From NCBI GenBank assembly GCA_040902655.1, contig JBBDWV010000061.1, forward strand, positions 1-41,185: 41,185 nt of DNA. Reading direction: 5' to 3'. Below are positions 1 to 10,569 of the stretch, one piece after another. Below the pieces are notes generated by a model. That model was not told where the DNA came from and ran no database searches. It saw only the letters and a program-made list of their open reading frames with translations. The stretch comes from Mycobacteriales bacterium (GTDB lineage Bacteria; Actinomycetota; Actinomycetes; Mycobacteriales; SCTD01). How positions within the stretch are numbered: the first letter of the stretch is position 1; each line of letters opens with the position of its first letter. The position numbers were made by a program, and so were the translations under genes.

Positions 1-2207
<2,207 letters not shown>

Positions 2208-2220
2208 CACCTGCTCTCCC

Positions 2221-2271
2221 CTTGCGTCCTGCAGCCAGGGCCGATCCGCGGCGCAGGCTGCAGGACGCAAG
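2221..2271. terminator. Perfect 16-bp inverted repeat between convergent clpC and mutY
   Basis: The arms CTTGCGTCCTGCAGCC (2221-2236) and its exact complement (2256-2271) flank a 19-nt loop. It begins 14 bases after the clpC stop and precedes the mutY stop on the other strand, so it could terminate both transcripts. There is no T tract, which is usual for hairpin terminators in high-GC actinobacteria. The terminator role is inferred from position. Confidence 0.6.
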
Positions 2272-2320
2272 GGTCTGCCAGTGCACGGGGTCTGCCAGTG
2301 CACGGGGTCTGCCAGTGCAC
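2271..2320. repeat. Three tandem copies of a 17-bp unit
   Basis: The unit GGGTCTGCCAGTGCACG occurs at 2271-2287 and 2288-2304, and its first 16 bases at 2305-2320, all exact. The array abuts the inverted repeat on its left and stops one base before the mutY stop codon on its right. Confidence 0.9.
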
Positions 2321-2321
2321 C

Positions 2322-3185
2322 TCAGGCCGGCAGGGCGTACCACCCGTCCGGGAGCGGCTCGATCAGCCCGTCGGTGACCAGCCCGTCCAGGGCCCGCGCC
2401 CGCTGCACCGGCTCGTCCCAGGCCGCCGCCAGCCGGTCCGCCCGTACCGGGCCGGGAGCGTCGCGCAGGACCGCCAGCAGCCGGCCGCGCACCTGCCGGT
2501 CGGTTCCGGCATAGGGCTGCGGCCGGCGTAGGGGGGCGTCCAGCTCCGGCCGGCCCGCCGTCGACCAGGCGCACGCCGGTTGCACGGGGCAGGACGGGCA
2601 GCGGGGTGCGCGGGCGGTGCACACCAGCGCGCCCAGCTCCATGAAGGCGGCCGAGGCGGTGACCGCCGCCCCGGGATCCTCCGGCAGCAGCGACTCGACC
2701 AGCGCCAGGTCGCGCCGGGTGACGGGTGCATCCGCCCGCCCCTGCACCACCCGGGCCACGACCCGCCGGACGTTGGTGTCCACCACCGGCACCCGCTGGC
2801 CGTAGGCGAACGCCGAGACTGCGCGGGCCGTGTAGTCGCCGACCCCCGGCAGCTCCAGCAGGTCGGCGACGGAGACCGGGAGCGATCCCCCGTGCCGCTC
2901 CACGACCACGACGGCCGCCGCGTGCAGCCGCAGCGCCCGCCGCGGGTAGCCCAGCCGCCCCCACATCCGCACCGCCTCGCCCGGTGGGTCGGCGGCCAGC
3001 GCGGCCGGGCTCGGCCACCGCTGGAGCCAGGCGGTGTACGGCCCGACCACGCGGGCGACCGGGGTCTGCTGGAGCATCACCTCGCTGACCAGCACCGCCC
3101 AGGCGTCCACGCCGGGTCGACGCCAGGGCAGGTCGCGCGCCGCGTGCGCGTACCAGCCGGTGACGGCGTCGGCGAGGTCGACCAC
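2322..3185 (-). CDS. mutY: A/G-specific adenine glycosylase MutY
   Basis: MutY removes adenine mispaired with 8-oxoguanine in base-excision repair. The 287-residue protein shows the endonuclease-III fold. SEVMLQQTPVARV carries the conserved glutamate, LELPGVGDYTARAV is the helix-hairpin-helix, VVDTNVRRV contains the catalytic aspartate, and C-x6-C-x2-C-x5-C near residue 200 binds the 4Fe-4S cluster. I chose GTG at 3185 because the family begins just before DLADAVTGWYAHAARDLPWR; the frame is open upstream, but that extension is Arg/Gly-rich and lies over the divergent gene. The C-terminal domain is short, as in many actinobacterial MutY proteins. It lies convergent to clpC, close to the mycobacterial arrangement. 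Confidence 0.93.
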   Translation of the reverse strand: MVDLADAVTGWYAHAARDLPWRRPGVDAWAVLVSEVMLQQTPVARVVGPYTAWLQRWPSPAALAADPPGEAVRMWGRLGYPRRALRLHAAAVVVVERHGGSLPVSVADLLELPGVGDYTARAVSAFAYGQRVPVVDTNVRRVVARVVQGRADAPVTRRDLALVESLLPEDPGAAVTASAAFMELGALVCTARAPRCPSCPVQPACAWSTAGRPELDAPLRRPQPYAGTDRQVRGRLLAVLRDAPGPVRADRLAAAWDEPVQRARALDGLVTDGLIEPLPDGWYALPA

Positions 3186-3203
3186 GGGGCGAGCGTAGGC
3201 GGC

Positions 3204-3209
3204 TAGTCT
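3204..3209 (+). promoter_or_regulatory. Probable -10 element (TAGTCT), leaderless promoter
   Basis: TAGTCT fits the actinobacterial TANNNT -10 consensus and ends 9 nt before the ATG at 3219. That leaves no room for a Shine-Dalgarno sequence, and none is seen. It implies transcription starting at or next to the start codon. No clear -35 is visible. Confidence 0.45.
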
Positions 3210-3218
3210 CCCGAGGCG

Positions 3219-3857
3219 ATGGCCCTGCACTGGCGGCCGGTCGGACCGGAGCCCTCGTCCACGTACTGGCGACGTCGTGCCGCCCTGGCGGCGGTCCTGC
3301 TCCTGCTGCTGGTGCTCCTGACCCGGCTGCTCTCCGGCGACGACGGGCCGGACTCGGTCGCCGCGCCGAGCCCCGCCCCGCAGCCAGCCTCCCCGCCAGC
3401 CGCCCCGACGGCCGTTCCGACGGCGCAGCCCGCGGTGCCCACTGCCGGTCCGAGCCCGCCCGGTCCGCCGATCTGTCAGCCCGAGGCGCTGAAGATCCAA
3501 GCCTCCGCCGATCGCTCCAGCTACCGCGTGGGCAGCAGCCCGCGGCTGTCCCTGAGCGTGGAGAACACCGGCGGCGGGCCGTGCACCCGCGATCTGGGCC
3601 AGGCGGCGGTCGAGCTGCTGGTGACCTCGGGCGAGGACCGGATCTGGTCCAGTGACGACTGCGCGCCGGGCGGCGCGGAGCGCGTCACGACGCTGCAGCC
3701 GCGCAAGCCGGTGGTGCAGCGGGTGACCTGGGATGCCCGCCGGTCCCGCCCGGGCTGCACCGGTGGCAAGGAGCGTGCCGAGCCGGGCACCTACCGGGTC
3801 ACCGGCCGGGTGGGTCAGCTGCGGGTCGAAGGCGACGCCTTCCGATTCACCCGCTGA
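3219..3857 (+). CDS. Membrane-anchored hypothetical protein with Pro/Ala linker
   Basis: The 212-residue protein has a basic N terminus, one membrane helix (about residues 20-40, AALAAVLLLLLVLL), a Pro/Ala-rich linker (about 50-87) and an extracytoplasmic beta-rich domain (about 88-212) with four cysteines. The layout SYRVGSSPRLSLSVENTG followed by a C-terminal VTGRVGQLRVEGDAF resembles intracellular-proteinase-inhibitor (BsuPI-like) or immunoglobulin-like folds. Its position beside mutY and near disA matches the conserved membrane protein Rv3587c of M. tuberculosis, so it is probably the positional counterpart. Function is unknown. Confidence 0.8.
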   Translation: MALHWRPVGPEPSSTYWRRRAALAAVLLLLLVLLTRLLSGDDGPDSVAAPSPAPQPASPPAAPTAVPTAQPAVPTAGPSPPGPPICQPEALKIQASADRSSYRVGSSPRLSLSVENTGGGPCTRDLGQAAVELLVTSGEDRIWSSDDCAPGGAERVTTLQPRKPVVQRVTWDARRSRPGCTGGKERAEPGTYRVTGRVGQLRVEGDAFRFTR

Positions 3858-3939
3858 GCCGGTCGCTCCTCAAGCCGCTTCGTCGGCGCGTCGAGACCTC
3901 CGGAGCGGGGACCCCCGCCGCCAGGTGAGGAGTGCGTCA

Positions 3940-4254
3940 GTGCAGGACGACCGGGGGCAGCGTCGTCGTCCCCTGCCGCCCGAGTCACTCGCCGGGCTAC
4001 GGTCCGCCTTCGCCGGTGAGGTCGGCGAACGCCTGCCGCGCCTGCTGCGGCTGCTGCACGTCCCACCCGGCCCGCACGCGCTGCGGGACGCGCACGCCCT
4101 CGGCAGCAGCTCGGTCGTCGTCGGCGAGATCGCGGTCTCCCGGTGCGCCCGCGCCCTGGAGGCCGAGCTGGCCCGCGACGCGCCCGACCCTGCTCGTACG
4201 ACCGAGTTGGTCCGTGAGCTCGCCGGCCGCCTCGAGGGCTGGGTCGGCAGGTGA
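3940..4254 (+). CDS. Small histidine-phosphotransfer (Hpt) domain protein
   Basis: The predicted 104-residue helical protein carries the Hpt signature around His52 (RDAHALGSSSVVVGE, compare the family pattern H-x-L-K-G-S). Hpt proteins shuttle phosphate between a histidine kinase and receivers. GTG at 3940 was chosen because AGGAG (3928-3932) sits 7 nt upstream; GTG at 3925 is the alternative. Its stop overlaps the cheB start by 4 nt (GTGA), so the two are translationally coupled. The receiver of the following CheB is a likely partner. No CheA-type kinase is present in this window, so the phosphate donor must be encoded elsewhere. Confidence 0.75.
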   Translation: MQDDRGQRRRPLPPESLAGLRSAFAGEVGERLPRLLRLLHVPPGPHALRDAHALGSSSVVVGEIAVSRCARALEAELARDAPDPARTTELVRELAGRLEGWVGR

Positions 4255-5381
4255 GTGTCCCGGAGCCGAGTGCGCCGATCACGGTGGTCCTCGTCGACGA
4301 CTCGCCGGTCCAGCGGCGCTTCCTGCGGGCCGCGCTCGAGGCCGGGCAGGGCCTCACCGTGCTGGGCGAGGCCCGCAACGGCAAGGAGGCGGTGGCGCTG
4401 GTCGGGCGGCTGCGCCCGGCGGTGGTGCTGATGGACCTGGACCTGCCGGTCATGAGCGGGATCGAGGCGATCGAGGCGATCATGAGCGCCAGCCCGACGC
4501 CGATCGTGGTCTACAGCGCCTTCGTCGGCGGCACCAACAGCGAGAACGCGCTCGAGGCGCTGGCAGCGGGAGCGGTCGACGTCCTCGCCAAGCCCGGGCC
4601 GGACGACGACGGCAGCCTCGAGGACTACGCCGAGGTGCTGCGGCGCACCCTGCGCGTAGCGGCCCGTATCCGGGTCATCACCCATCCCCGCGGCCGGCTC
4701 CGGACGCAGGGCATGACCGGTTCCGTCCCGGCCCTCGGCGGCGGCAGCCGCCGCCCGCTGGCCGTCTCTGGGCTCTCGCAGGTCCGGCCGGGTCCGCCCG
4801 GTGGCCAGGTCCGCCTGGTCGCCGTCGGTGCCTCCACCGGTGGACCGCAGGCGCTGCTCGCACTGCTGGGCCGGCTTCCGGGCGACCTCGGGCAGGCGGT
4901 GCTCGTCGTGCAGCACATGGCCGAGGGGTTCATCCCGGGCCTGGCCGCCTGGCTGGACGGGCTGGTGCCGATGCCGGTCGTCGTGGGCGAGAGCGGCCGG
5001 AGGCTGGTCCCCGGCACCGTCACCCTCGCACCGAGCGGCGGGAACCTGCTCGTGCAGGACGACCGGCTGCGGGTCCTGTGCACCCCGCCCGCGCCCGGGC
5101 AGTTCCACGTCCCGGGCATCGATGTGACCTTCGAGAGTGTGGCCCGGTCGCTCGGTCCGGAGGCGGTCGGCGTGCTGCTCACCGGCATGGGCCGGGACGG
5201 CGCGGCGGGGCTGCTCGCCATGCGCCGGCGGGGCGCCTTCACTCTTGCTCAGGACGAGGCCACCTGCGCGGTCTACGGCATGCCGGCGGCGGCGGTGGCC
5301 CAGGGCGCCGTGGAGCGCCAGCTGCCGCTCGAGCGGATCGCGCCGGCGCTGCTCGCCTCGCTCGGCCGGACGTCGGTATGA
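4251..5381 (+). CDS. cheB: CheB-type response regulator / protein-glutamate methylesterase
   Basis: This 376-residue protein has an N-terminal receiver with the acidic pair VDDS (Asp16-Asp17), phosphoacceptor Asp62 in VLMDLDLP and the lysine in VLAKPG. A Gly/Arg linker of about 50 residues follows, then the CheB esterase domain with catalytic Ser195 (GASTGGPQ), His222 (VVQHM) and Asp316 (GMGRDGAAG). CheB removes methyl groups from, and deamidates, chemoreceptor glutamates. All catalytic residues are present, so it should be active. It is coupled by 4-nt overlaps to the Hpt gene before it and cheR after it. No receptor gene is visible in the window. Confidence 0.95.
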   Translation: MSVPEPSAPITVVLVDDSPVQRRFLRAALEAGQGLTVLGEARNGKEAVALVGRLRPAVVLMDLDLPVMSGIEAIEAIMSASPTPIVVYSAFVGGTNSENALEALAAGAVDVLAKPGPDDDGSLEDYAEVLRRTLRVAARIRVITHPRGRLRTQGMTGSVPALGGGSRRPLAVSGLSQVRPGPPGGQVRLVAVGASTGGPQALLALLGRLPGDLGQAVLVVQHMAEGFIPGLAAWLDGLVPMPVVVGESGRRLVPGTVTLAPSGGNLLVQDDRLRVLCTPPAPGQFHVPGIDVTFESVARSLGPEAVGVLLTGMGRDGAAGLLAMRRRGAFTLAQDEATCAVYGMPAAAVAQGAVERQLPLERIAPALLASLGRTSV

Positions 5382-6715
5382 GCACGGCGGCCGTGGTGCT
5401 GAGCGACGAGGAGTTCACTCGGCTTCGGCTGCTGCTGTCCCGCTGCGCCGGCCTGGTCTTCGACGAGGGCCGGCGCTCCTCGCTCGGCTACTCGATCCGT
5501 GAGCGGCTGCGCGCCACCGGGATCCTCCGCGTCGGGGACTACCTCGACCTCGTCACCGCACCGGGCGCGCCGGAACGCCAGCGGCTGCTCGACGAGGTGA
5601 CGATCCAGGAGACGCACTTCTTCCGCAATCCGCCGCAGATGCAGGCGCTGCGCACCCACGTCCTGCCCGAGCTGCTCCGCGAGGCGGACGCGCGTGGCCG
5701 GCGGCTGCGGATCTGGAGCGCCGGCTGCTCGACCGGGGAGGAGCCGTACACGATCGCGATGATGGTCCGGGAGCTGCTGTCGAGCACGGCCGGCTGGGAC
5801 ATCTCGATCCTCGGCACCGACCTCTCGCAGGCCGCCGTCGCCGCCGCCCGCCGCGCGACGTACGGCGCCCGCGCCGTACGGCTGGCCACACCGGAGCAGC
5901 TGGCCCGCTTCTTCGTCCCGGCCGGGGACGGCCGCTTCACGGTCGGCCCGGAGGTCCGCGAGCTGGTCCAGCTGAGCGCTTCGAACCTGGTCCTGGACGC
6001 GCCACCCGACGCAGGCCTGGACCTCGTGCTCTGCCGCAACGTGACGATCTACTTCGACCGGGAGACCACCCGGGCGCTCATGACCCGGCTGCACACCGCG
6101 CTGCGCAACGGCGGCTATCTGCTGCTCGGCCACTCCGAGACCCTCTGGCAGGTCAGCGAGAGCTTCCGCCTGGTCGCCCTCGGGAGCGCGGACACCGCGG
6201 CCTACGTCTACCGCCGGCTGGACGAGCCGGCGCCGCAACGCCGGGCCGTGCTGCCGCAGAGCCGTTGTACCGAGCCGGCGTGCCCGGACCCTGCCGCAGG
6301 CACGGCCCCCGTCGGCGACCTGCCCGCCGTCCGCGAGGCGCTGGCCGGTGGCCGGTACGCCGATGCCGCCCGACTGGCGCGGCTGTCCGCGGAGGCGGAC
6401 CCGCTGCGCGCCGAGGTGCACTACCTGCTGGGCCTGGCCCTGGTCGACCAGGGGCTGGACGGGGAGGCGCTGCCCGCGCTGCGCCGCGCGGTCTACCTCG
6501 ACCCCGACGCCGGCCTCGCGCACTTCCTGCTGGCCGGCGCGCTGGCCCGCTGCGGCGACCCGGCGGCCGCAGCCCGGGAGTACCGCGCCGCCGCGGCGAC
6601 GCTCACCCTCGACGGCGACGCCACCGCCCCCGAGCTGGGTGGCCGCAGCGCACGGGAGCTGGCCGAGCTGTGCGCCCAACTCGAGGGACAGCTGTCCCAC
6701 GGGAGCCGGCGATGA
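5378..6715 (+). CDS. cheR: CheR-type protein-glutamate methyltransferase with TPR-like C-terminal extension
   Basis: The protein has 445 residues. The first 275 or so form a CheR domain: an N-terminal helical part, the SAM-binding motif IWSAGCSTGEEPYTIAMM and the conserved VLCRNVTIYFD. It methylates receptor glutamates, opposing CheB. Residues from about 300 on are not part of a minimal CheR. Two helical repeats (AEVHYLLGLALVDQGLDGEA, then AHFLLAGALARCGDPAAAA) look like TPR units, as in CheR-TPR proteins such as WspC of non-flagellar chemosensory systems. ATG at 5378 overlaps the cheB stop (ATGA). The frame is open far upstream, but that is antisense-like translation over cheB. Confidence 0.93.
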   Translation: MSTAAVVLSDEEFTRLRLLLSRCAGLVFDEGRRSSLGYSIRERLRATGILRVGDYLDLVTAPGAPERQRLLDEVTIQETHFFRNPPQMQALRTHVLPELLREADARGRRLRIWSAGCSTGEEPYTIAMMVRELLSSTAGWDISILGTDLSQAAVAAARRATYGARAVRLATPEQLARFFVPAGDGRFTVGPEVRELVQLSASNLVLDAPPDAGLDLVLCRNVTIYFDRETTRALMTRLHTALRNGGYLLLGHSETLWQVSESFRLVALGSADTAAYVYRRLDEPAPQRRAVLPQSRCTEPACPDPAAGTAPVGDLPAVREALAGGRYADAARLARLSAEADPLRAEVHYLLGLALVDQGLDGEALPALRRAVYLDPDAGLAHFLLAGALARCGDPAAAAREYRAAAATLTLDGDATAPELGGRSARELAELCAQLEGQLSHGSRR

Positions 6716-7152
6716 CCGGCCTGGTGACCTTCCGGCTCGGTGCCCGCGAGTACGCGACGCCGCTGTCCGACGTGCGGGAGGTGGTCCGGCTGGAGGGGCT
6801 GGCCGACCTGCCCGGGATGACGCCGCCGCTCGCCGGAGTGCTCGACCTGCGGGGGACGGCGCTGCCGGTGCTGGACCTGCGCCGAGGCGCGACGTCCGGC
6901 CGGCGCGGCGACGTGCTGGTGCTCGAACGCGGCCGCTCCGACGGTCGTGAGGGACTGGTCGACGGCAGCACCGTCGGCGTCGCCGTCGACCAGGTGCGGG
7001 CCGTCGTGCCCCGCGAGGGCCTGACGCCGGCCGGCGCCGCGCCGGAGGCGGGGGTGCTCCCGGCGTACGTCGTGGAGGTCCTGCGGGGCGCCGACGGCAT
7101 CGTCTTCCTCGTCGACCTCGCGCGGATGGTCGACAGCGTCCGTCAGACGTAG
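6712..7152 (+). CDS. cheW: CheW-like scaffold protein
   Basis: The 146-residue single CheW domain ([22 protein letters not shown], then [16 protein letters not shown], then [13 protein letters not shown]) is the adaptor that normally links receptors to CheA. It starts at ATG 6712 overlapping the cheR stop by 4 nt, completing a tightly coupled Hpt-cheB-cheR-cheW operon. The 3' end overlaps the convergent disA by 10 bp. With no CheA or receptor here, its partners must be elsewhere, or the cassette serves a non-motility signalling complex. Confidence 0.9.
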   Translation: MTGLVTFRLGAREYATPLSDVREVVRLEGLADLPGMTPPLAGVLDLRGTALPVLDLRRGATSGRRGDVLVLERGRSDGREGLVDGSTVGVAVDQVRAVVPREGLTPAGAAPEAGVLPAYVVEVLRGADGIVFLVDLARMVDSVRQT

Positions 7153-8222
7153 CGCTCGAGGATCGAGCTCTCGGCCAGCCGGGACAGCCCCTCACGGACG
7201 CTGCGGGCGCGGGTCTCGCCCACGCCCTCCACGACCTGCAGGTCGTCGATGCCGGCCGCCAGCAGCTTCTGCAGCCCGCCGAAGTGCTCGACCAGCCGGT
7301 CGACCACCAGGCCGGGCAGGCGGGGGACCTTCGCGAGCAGTCGGTAGCCGCGCGGACTGACGGCCGTCTCCAGCGGGTCGGCCCCGGCCGGGAAGCCGAC
7401 CGCCTTGGCCACCGCCGACAGGTCGAGCAGCTCGGCGGCGGACAGGCTGTCGAGTGCGGCCAGCGCGTCCTCCAGCCGGCGTGTCCTGCGGCCGCTGCCG
7501 GTGACCAGGTAGTCGCGGACCACCAGCTCGCGTTCGCCCTCGACGCCGGCCATCAGCTCGTCCAGCTGCAGGGACAACAGCCGTCCGTCGGTGCCGAGCT
7601 CGACGACGTAGCCCTCGATCTCGGTGGCGATGCGCCGCACCATCTCCAGCCGTTGGCTGACCGCCATCGCGTCGCGAACGGTGACCAGATCCTCGATCTC
7701 GAGCGCCGACAGCGTCCCGGCGACCTCGTCCAGCCGCAGCTTGTAGCGCTCGAGGGTCGCCAGGGCCTGGTTGGCACGGGACAAAATGGACGCGCTGTCG
7801 TCGAGCACGTAGCGCAGCCCGTGGACGTAGAGCGCGATGATCCGCATCGACTGGCTGACCGAGATGACCGGGTGCCCGGTCTGTTTCGCGACCCGCTCCG
7901 CGGTGCGGTGCCGGGTGCCGGTCTCCTCGGTCGGGATGTCGGGGTCGGGCACCAGCTGGACGCTGGCCCGCACGATCTTGGTGAGGTCGCCGGTGACGAC
8001 GACGGCGCCGTCCATCTTCGCCAGCTCGCGCAGCCGCTGCGCGGAGAAGTCGACGTCGAGCTCGAAGCCGCCGGTGGCCAGCGCCTCGACCGTCTTGTCG
8101 TAGCCGATGACGATCAACGCACCGGTGCTGCCGCGCAGGATCCGCTCGAGGCCGTCACGCAAGGCGGTGCCGGGGGCGACGGCAGCCAGCGTCGAGCGCA
8201 GCAGGTCATCGGCGCTCGTCAC
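7143..8222 (-). CDS. disA: Diadenylate cyclase / DNA integrity scanning protein DisA
   Basis: DisA condenses two ATP into c-di-AMP and pauses at branched DNA. The 359-residue protein has an N-terminal DAC domain with the active-site motifs Asp71-Gly72-Ala73 (KMDGAVVV) and Arg104-His105-Arg106 (TGTRHRTAE), a helical spine, and a C-terminal helix-hairpin-helix ([15 protein letters not shown]). All catalytic motifs are intact. It lies 49 bp downstream of radA on the same strand, an order conserved from Bacillus to mycobacteria; RadA is known to modulate DisA. It is convergent with cheW and overlaps it by 10 bp. Confidence 0.97.
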   Translation of the reverse strand: MTSADDLLRSTLAAVAPGTALRDGLERILRGSTGALIVIGYDKTVEALATGGFELDVDFSAQRLRELAKMDGAVVVTGDLTKIVRASVQLVPDPDIPTEETGTRHRTAERVAKQTGHPVISVSQSMRIIALYVHGLRYVLDDSASILSRANQALATLERYKLRLDEVAGTLSALEIEDLVTVRDAMAVSQRLEMVRRIATEIEGYVVELGTDGRLLSLQLDELMAGVEGERELVVRDYLVTGSGRRTRRLEDALAALDSLSAAELLDLSAVAKAVGFPAGADPLETAVSPRGYRLLAKVPRLPGLVVDRLVEHFGGLQKLLAAGIDDLQVVEGVGETRARSVREGLSRLAESSILERYV

Positions 8223-8271
8223 CGGCGTCCTTCCTGTCGCTGGGTCTACGGGCGGAGTCTAGGAGCCGATG

Positions 8272-9678
8272 TCACCGCCGCCGGCCGGCGTATCCGGCCA
8301 GCGCCTCCAGGGCCCGGCCGAGGTGCTCGAGCTCGACCATGTGGACCCCCTCGGGCACCGCCGTCCGGCGCTTCGACGAGCCCGGCGGCACCAGGATCCG
8401 GCGATAGCCGAGCCGGGCTGCCTCGGCGAGCCGCTGGCTCAGGTGTCCGACCGGGCGGATGTCACCGGACAGCGCGACCTCGCCGATCACGGCGACGTCC
8501 GCCGGCATCGCCACCTGCAGACCGGCCGAGGCGACGGCCAGACACACCGCGAGGTCGGTGGCCGGATCGGACAGCTTCGCGCCGCCGACCGTCGCGACGA
8601 ACACGTCACGGTCCAGGACGATCCCGGCGGCCCGCTCGGTGACGGCCAGCAGCATCGCCACCCGGGAGGTGTCCAGGCCGGTGACGCCGCGGCGAGGATT
8701 GCCGGACTGCGTCGTCGCCACGAGTGCCTGCACCTCGGCCGGCACCGCCCGCCGACCGTCCACCGCGAGGGCGACCGCCGTCCCCGGGACCGGCACCTCG
8801 CGGTGGCTGCGAAACAGCTCGGAGGGGTCGGGGACCTCGCGCAGCCCGTCGTCGCACTGCTCGAAGCAGACCACCTCGTCGGCCGGGCCGTAGCGGTTCT
8901 TCACCGCCCGCAGCAGCCGCAGCGAGGTGTGCTTGTCGCCCTCGAAGGTCAGCACGGTGTCGACCATGTGCTCCATCGCGCGCGGCCCCGCCACGGCGTT
9001 CTCGCGGGTGGACTGCCCGATCATCAGGACCGGCATCCGGCGGGCCTTGGCGACCCGCACCAGCACCTGCGTGACCTCCTGCACCTGCGCCATGCCGCCG
9101 GCCCTGCCGTCGACGGCGGTGGATGCCACGGCCTGCACGCTGTCGACGATGAGCAGCACCGGGTCGTGTGCCTCGACGTGCCCGAGCAGGCAACCCAGGT
9201 CGCTCTCCTCGGCCAGCAGCACCCCGGGCGCGGTCGCGCCGATCCGCCGGGCCCTGAGGCTGATCTGCTCGACGCTCTCCTCGCCGGAGACGTAGAGGAC
9301 GTTCGTCGTCTTGTTGCGCAGCGCCATCGTGTGGGCGACGTGGTTGAGCAGGGTCGACTTGCCGGCGCCGGGCTCGCCGGCCAGCAGGACGACCTGCCCG
9401 GCGACCAGGCCGCCGCCCAGCACCCGGTCGAACTCGGCCAGCCCGGTCAGCTCGCGGGGCGTCCGCTCGGCGGCCACCTCGACCAGCGGCCGGGCCGGGT
9501 GCTCGGGCGTCGACCCGGTGCGGGCGGTCTTGAGCCCGGGCAGCGCGCGCACCGCAGCCGCTTCGGCGATCGATCCCCAGGCCTGGCACTGCGGACAGCG
9601 GCCGACCCACTTGCCGACGGTGCCGCCGCACTCCGTGCAGCGGTGGGCGGGGCGTTCCCTGCGGGCGGTCGTGGCCAT
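8272..9678 (-). CDS. radA: DNA repair protein RadA
   Basis: The 468-residue RadA/Sms is a RecA-like helicase for recombination intermediates. It has an N-terminal C4 zinc finger (Cys14, Cys17, Cys28, Cys31), a RecA-like ATPase with Walker A GEPGAGKST (101-109), the RadA-specific VKNRYGPADEVVCFE, and a C-terminal Lon-protease-like domain (GPATDLAVCLAVAS-type region; GEVALSGDIRPV). ATG at 9678 gives the canonical N terminus. An in-frame ATG at 9708 is possible and is preceded by GGGG-rich sequence. It is cotranscribed with the lpqE-like gene (58 bp upstream) and disA. Confidence 0.96.
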   Translation of the reverse strand: MATTARRERPAHRCTECGGTVGKWVGRCPQCQAWGSIAEAAAVRALPGLKTARTGSTPEHPARPLVEVAAERTPRELTGLAEFDRVLGGGLVAGQVVLLAGEPGAGKSTLLNHVAHTMALRNKTTNVLYVSGEESVEQISLRARRIGATAPGVLLAEESDLGCLLGHVEAHDPVLLIVDSVQAVASTAVDGRAGGMAQVQEVTQVLVRVAKARRMPVLMIGQSTRENAVAGPRAMEHMVDTVLTFEGDKHTSLRLLRAVKNRYGPADEVVCFEQCDDGLREVPDPSELFRSHREVPVPGTAVALAVDGRRAVPAEVQALVATTQSGNPRRGVTGLDTSRVAMLLAVTERAAGIVLDRDVFVATVGGAKLSDPATDLAVCLAVASAGLQVAMPADVAVIGEVALSGDIRPVGHLSQRLAEAARLGYRRILVPPGSSKRRTAVPEGVHMVELEHLGRALEALAGYAGRRR

Positions 9679-9736
9679 GGCGCGGACGCTAGCGGCGCCG
9701 TCCGACATCGCCCCGCTGCCCCGCCGGGCGCTCGGG

Positions 9737-10396
9737 CTAGTGCGGCGCCGGTGTCTCGCCGACGGTCGAGGAGGCCTTGCGGGTCTTCTCCTCGTCCTCG
9801 CCGCCGTGCCCAGCCCCGTGGTCGCCACCGGCCGGTGCCTGCAGGGCAGGTTCCTCGCCGCCCTCGAACCGCTCCCCGGTGTAGACCGGCCGGTCCGTCC
9901 TGCCGGTCGTCGCCACCGGCACGAGCACCTCGGTCGTGCCGTTGCGCGCGAAGCGGAAGACCAGGTCGACGTACTCCCCGGGGCGCAGCGGGCGGGTCAG
10001 CCCGCGCAGTTGCAGGTGCACCGAGCTGCCGGTCGAGCCCTGACCCGGCACCACGAGCTCGTCGCCGGCGCCGTCGGTCACGACCGCCACCTCCCGCGCC
10101 GCCGAGGAGGTCACCTCGATGAGGCGGTCCTCGTCCGGCCCCGCGTTGGCCACGGTGACGGTCGCGCGCGCGTCGTCGCCGATCTCGTAGCGCTCCCCTG
10201 AGGAGGGCGCCAGGACACCGACGTTGCGCAGCGCCAGCGCCCCCACCGCCGCGCCGCTGGACTCGGCGTTGCTCCGCTGCTGGTAGGTCTGTGCGTCCAG
10301 ACTGGCGCCGCAGCCGCTGACGGCGACGGCGGTGGCCGCGGCCAGCAGACCGGCAGCGAGGCGGCGCGGGGCCGGCCGGTCGGACACGATGCTCAC
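9737..10396 (-). CDS. LpqE-like lipoprotein
   Basis: The 219-residue protein has a lipoprotein signal (basic start, Ala-rich helix, lipobox SGC with Cys29), a beta-rich domain of the PCu(A)C-like/LpqE group (SSGAAVGALALRNVGVLAP, then GDDARATVTVANAGPDEDRL, then RPLRPGEYVDLVFRF), and a charged His/Glu tail (GGDHGAGHGGEDEEK). The position directly upstream of radA equals M. tuberculosis lpqE. The classical copper-ligand pattern of PCu(A)C is not obvious, so a copper role is not claimed. GTG at 10396 has GGGAG seven bases upstream. Its start overlaps the stop of a small upstream frame by 4 nt. Confidence 0.82.
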   Translation of the reverse strand: MSIVSDRPAPRRLAAGLLAAATAVAVSGCGASLDAQTYQQRSNAESSGAAVGALALRNVGVLAPSSGERYEIGDDARATVTVANAGPDEDRLIEVTSSAAREVAVVTDGAGDELVVPGQGSTGSSVHLQLRGLTRPLRPGEYVDLVFRFARNGTTEVLVPVATTGRTDRPVYTGERFEGGEEPALQAPAGGDHGAGHGGEDEEKTRKASSTVGETPAPH

Positions 10397-10524
10397 GGTG
10401 CGTCTCCCTGGGCGAGAAGGGGGAGGTCGGCCGCCAGGTCGGCGGGCCGCACATCTCCCGGGTCACGGACCGGCATGCGGTCGTTGCTGTCGAGGGCAAA
10501 GATCACGATGGGCGTGCTCCACAC
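10393..10524 (-). CDS. Possible 43-residue small protein, coupled to the lpqE-like gene
   Basis: A short frame, GTG at 10524 to TGA at 10393-10395, encodes VIFALDSNDRMPVRDPGD after a six-residue lead and ends in PLLAQGDAP. Its stop overlaps the GTG of the lipoprotein (GTGA), as in the genuine overlapping genes of this window, and 36 of 43 third positions are G or C, similar to real genes here. TTG at 10533 is an alternative start. The frame is in fact open back to the ubiA-like stop at 10570. I do not recognise the product. It could be a translational-coupling leader peptide or chance. Confidence 0.4.
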   Translation of the reverse strand: MWSTPIVIFALDSNDRMPVRDPGDVRPADLAADLPLLAQGDAP

Positions 10525-10569
10525 CGTATCCAAGCGGTCCGGAGTGCTGGTGAGGGGCCAACCATTGTC

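Noticed and set aside
2271-2320. Short direct repeats as a possible CRISPR array
   Set aside because: The 17-bp units are contiguous with no spacers and no cas genes are present.
3867-3925. Possible degenerate intergenic palindromic repeat before the Hpt gene
   Set aside because: GGTCGCTCCTCAAGCC and TCGAGACC hint at symmetry but the pairing is too poor to claim an element.
3932-5377. Open frame continuous with cheR upstream
   Set aside because: It lies over the Hpt and cheB genes in another frame and reads as Arg/Gly/Ala-rich noise; cheR begins at ATG 5378.
8269-10122. Long plus-strand frame opposite radA and the lpqE-like gene
   Set aside because: Antisense shadow; both minus-strand genes are unmistakable.
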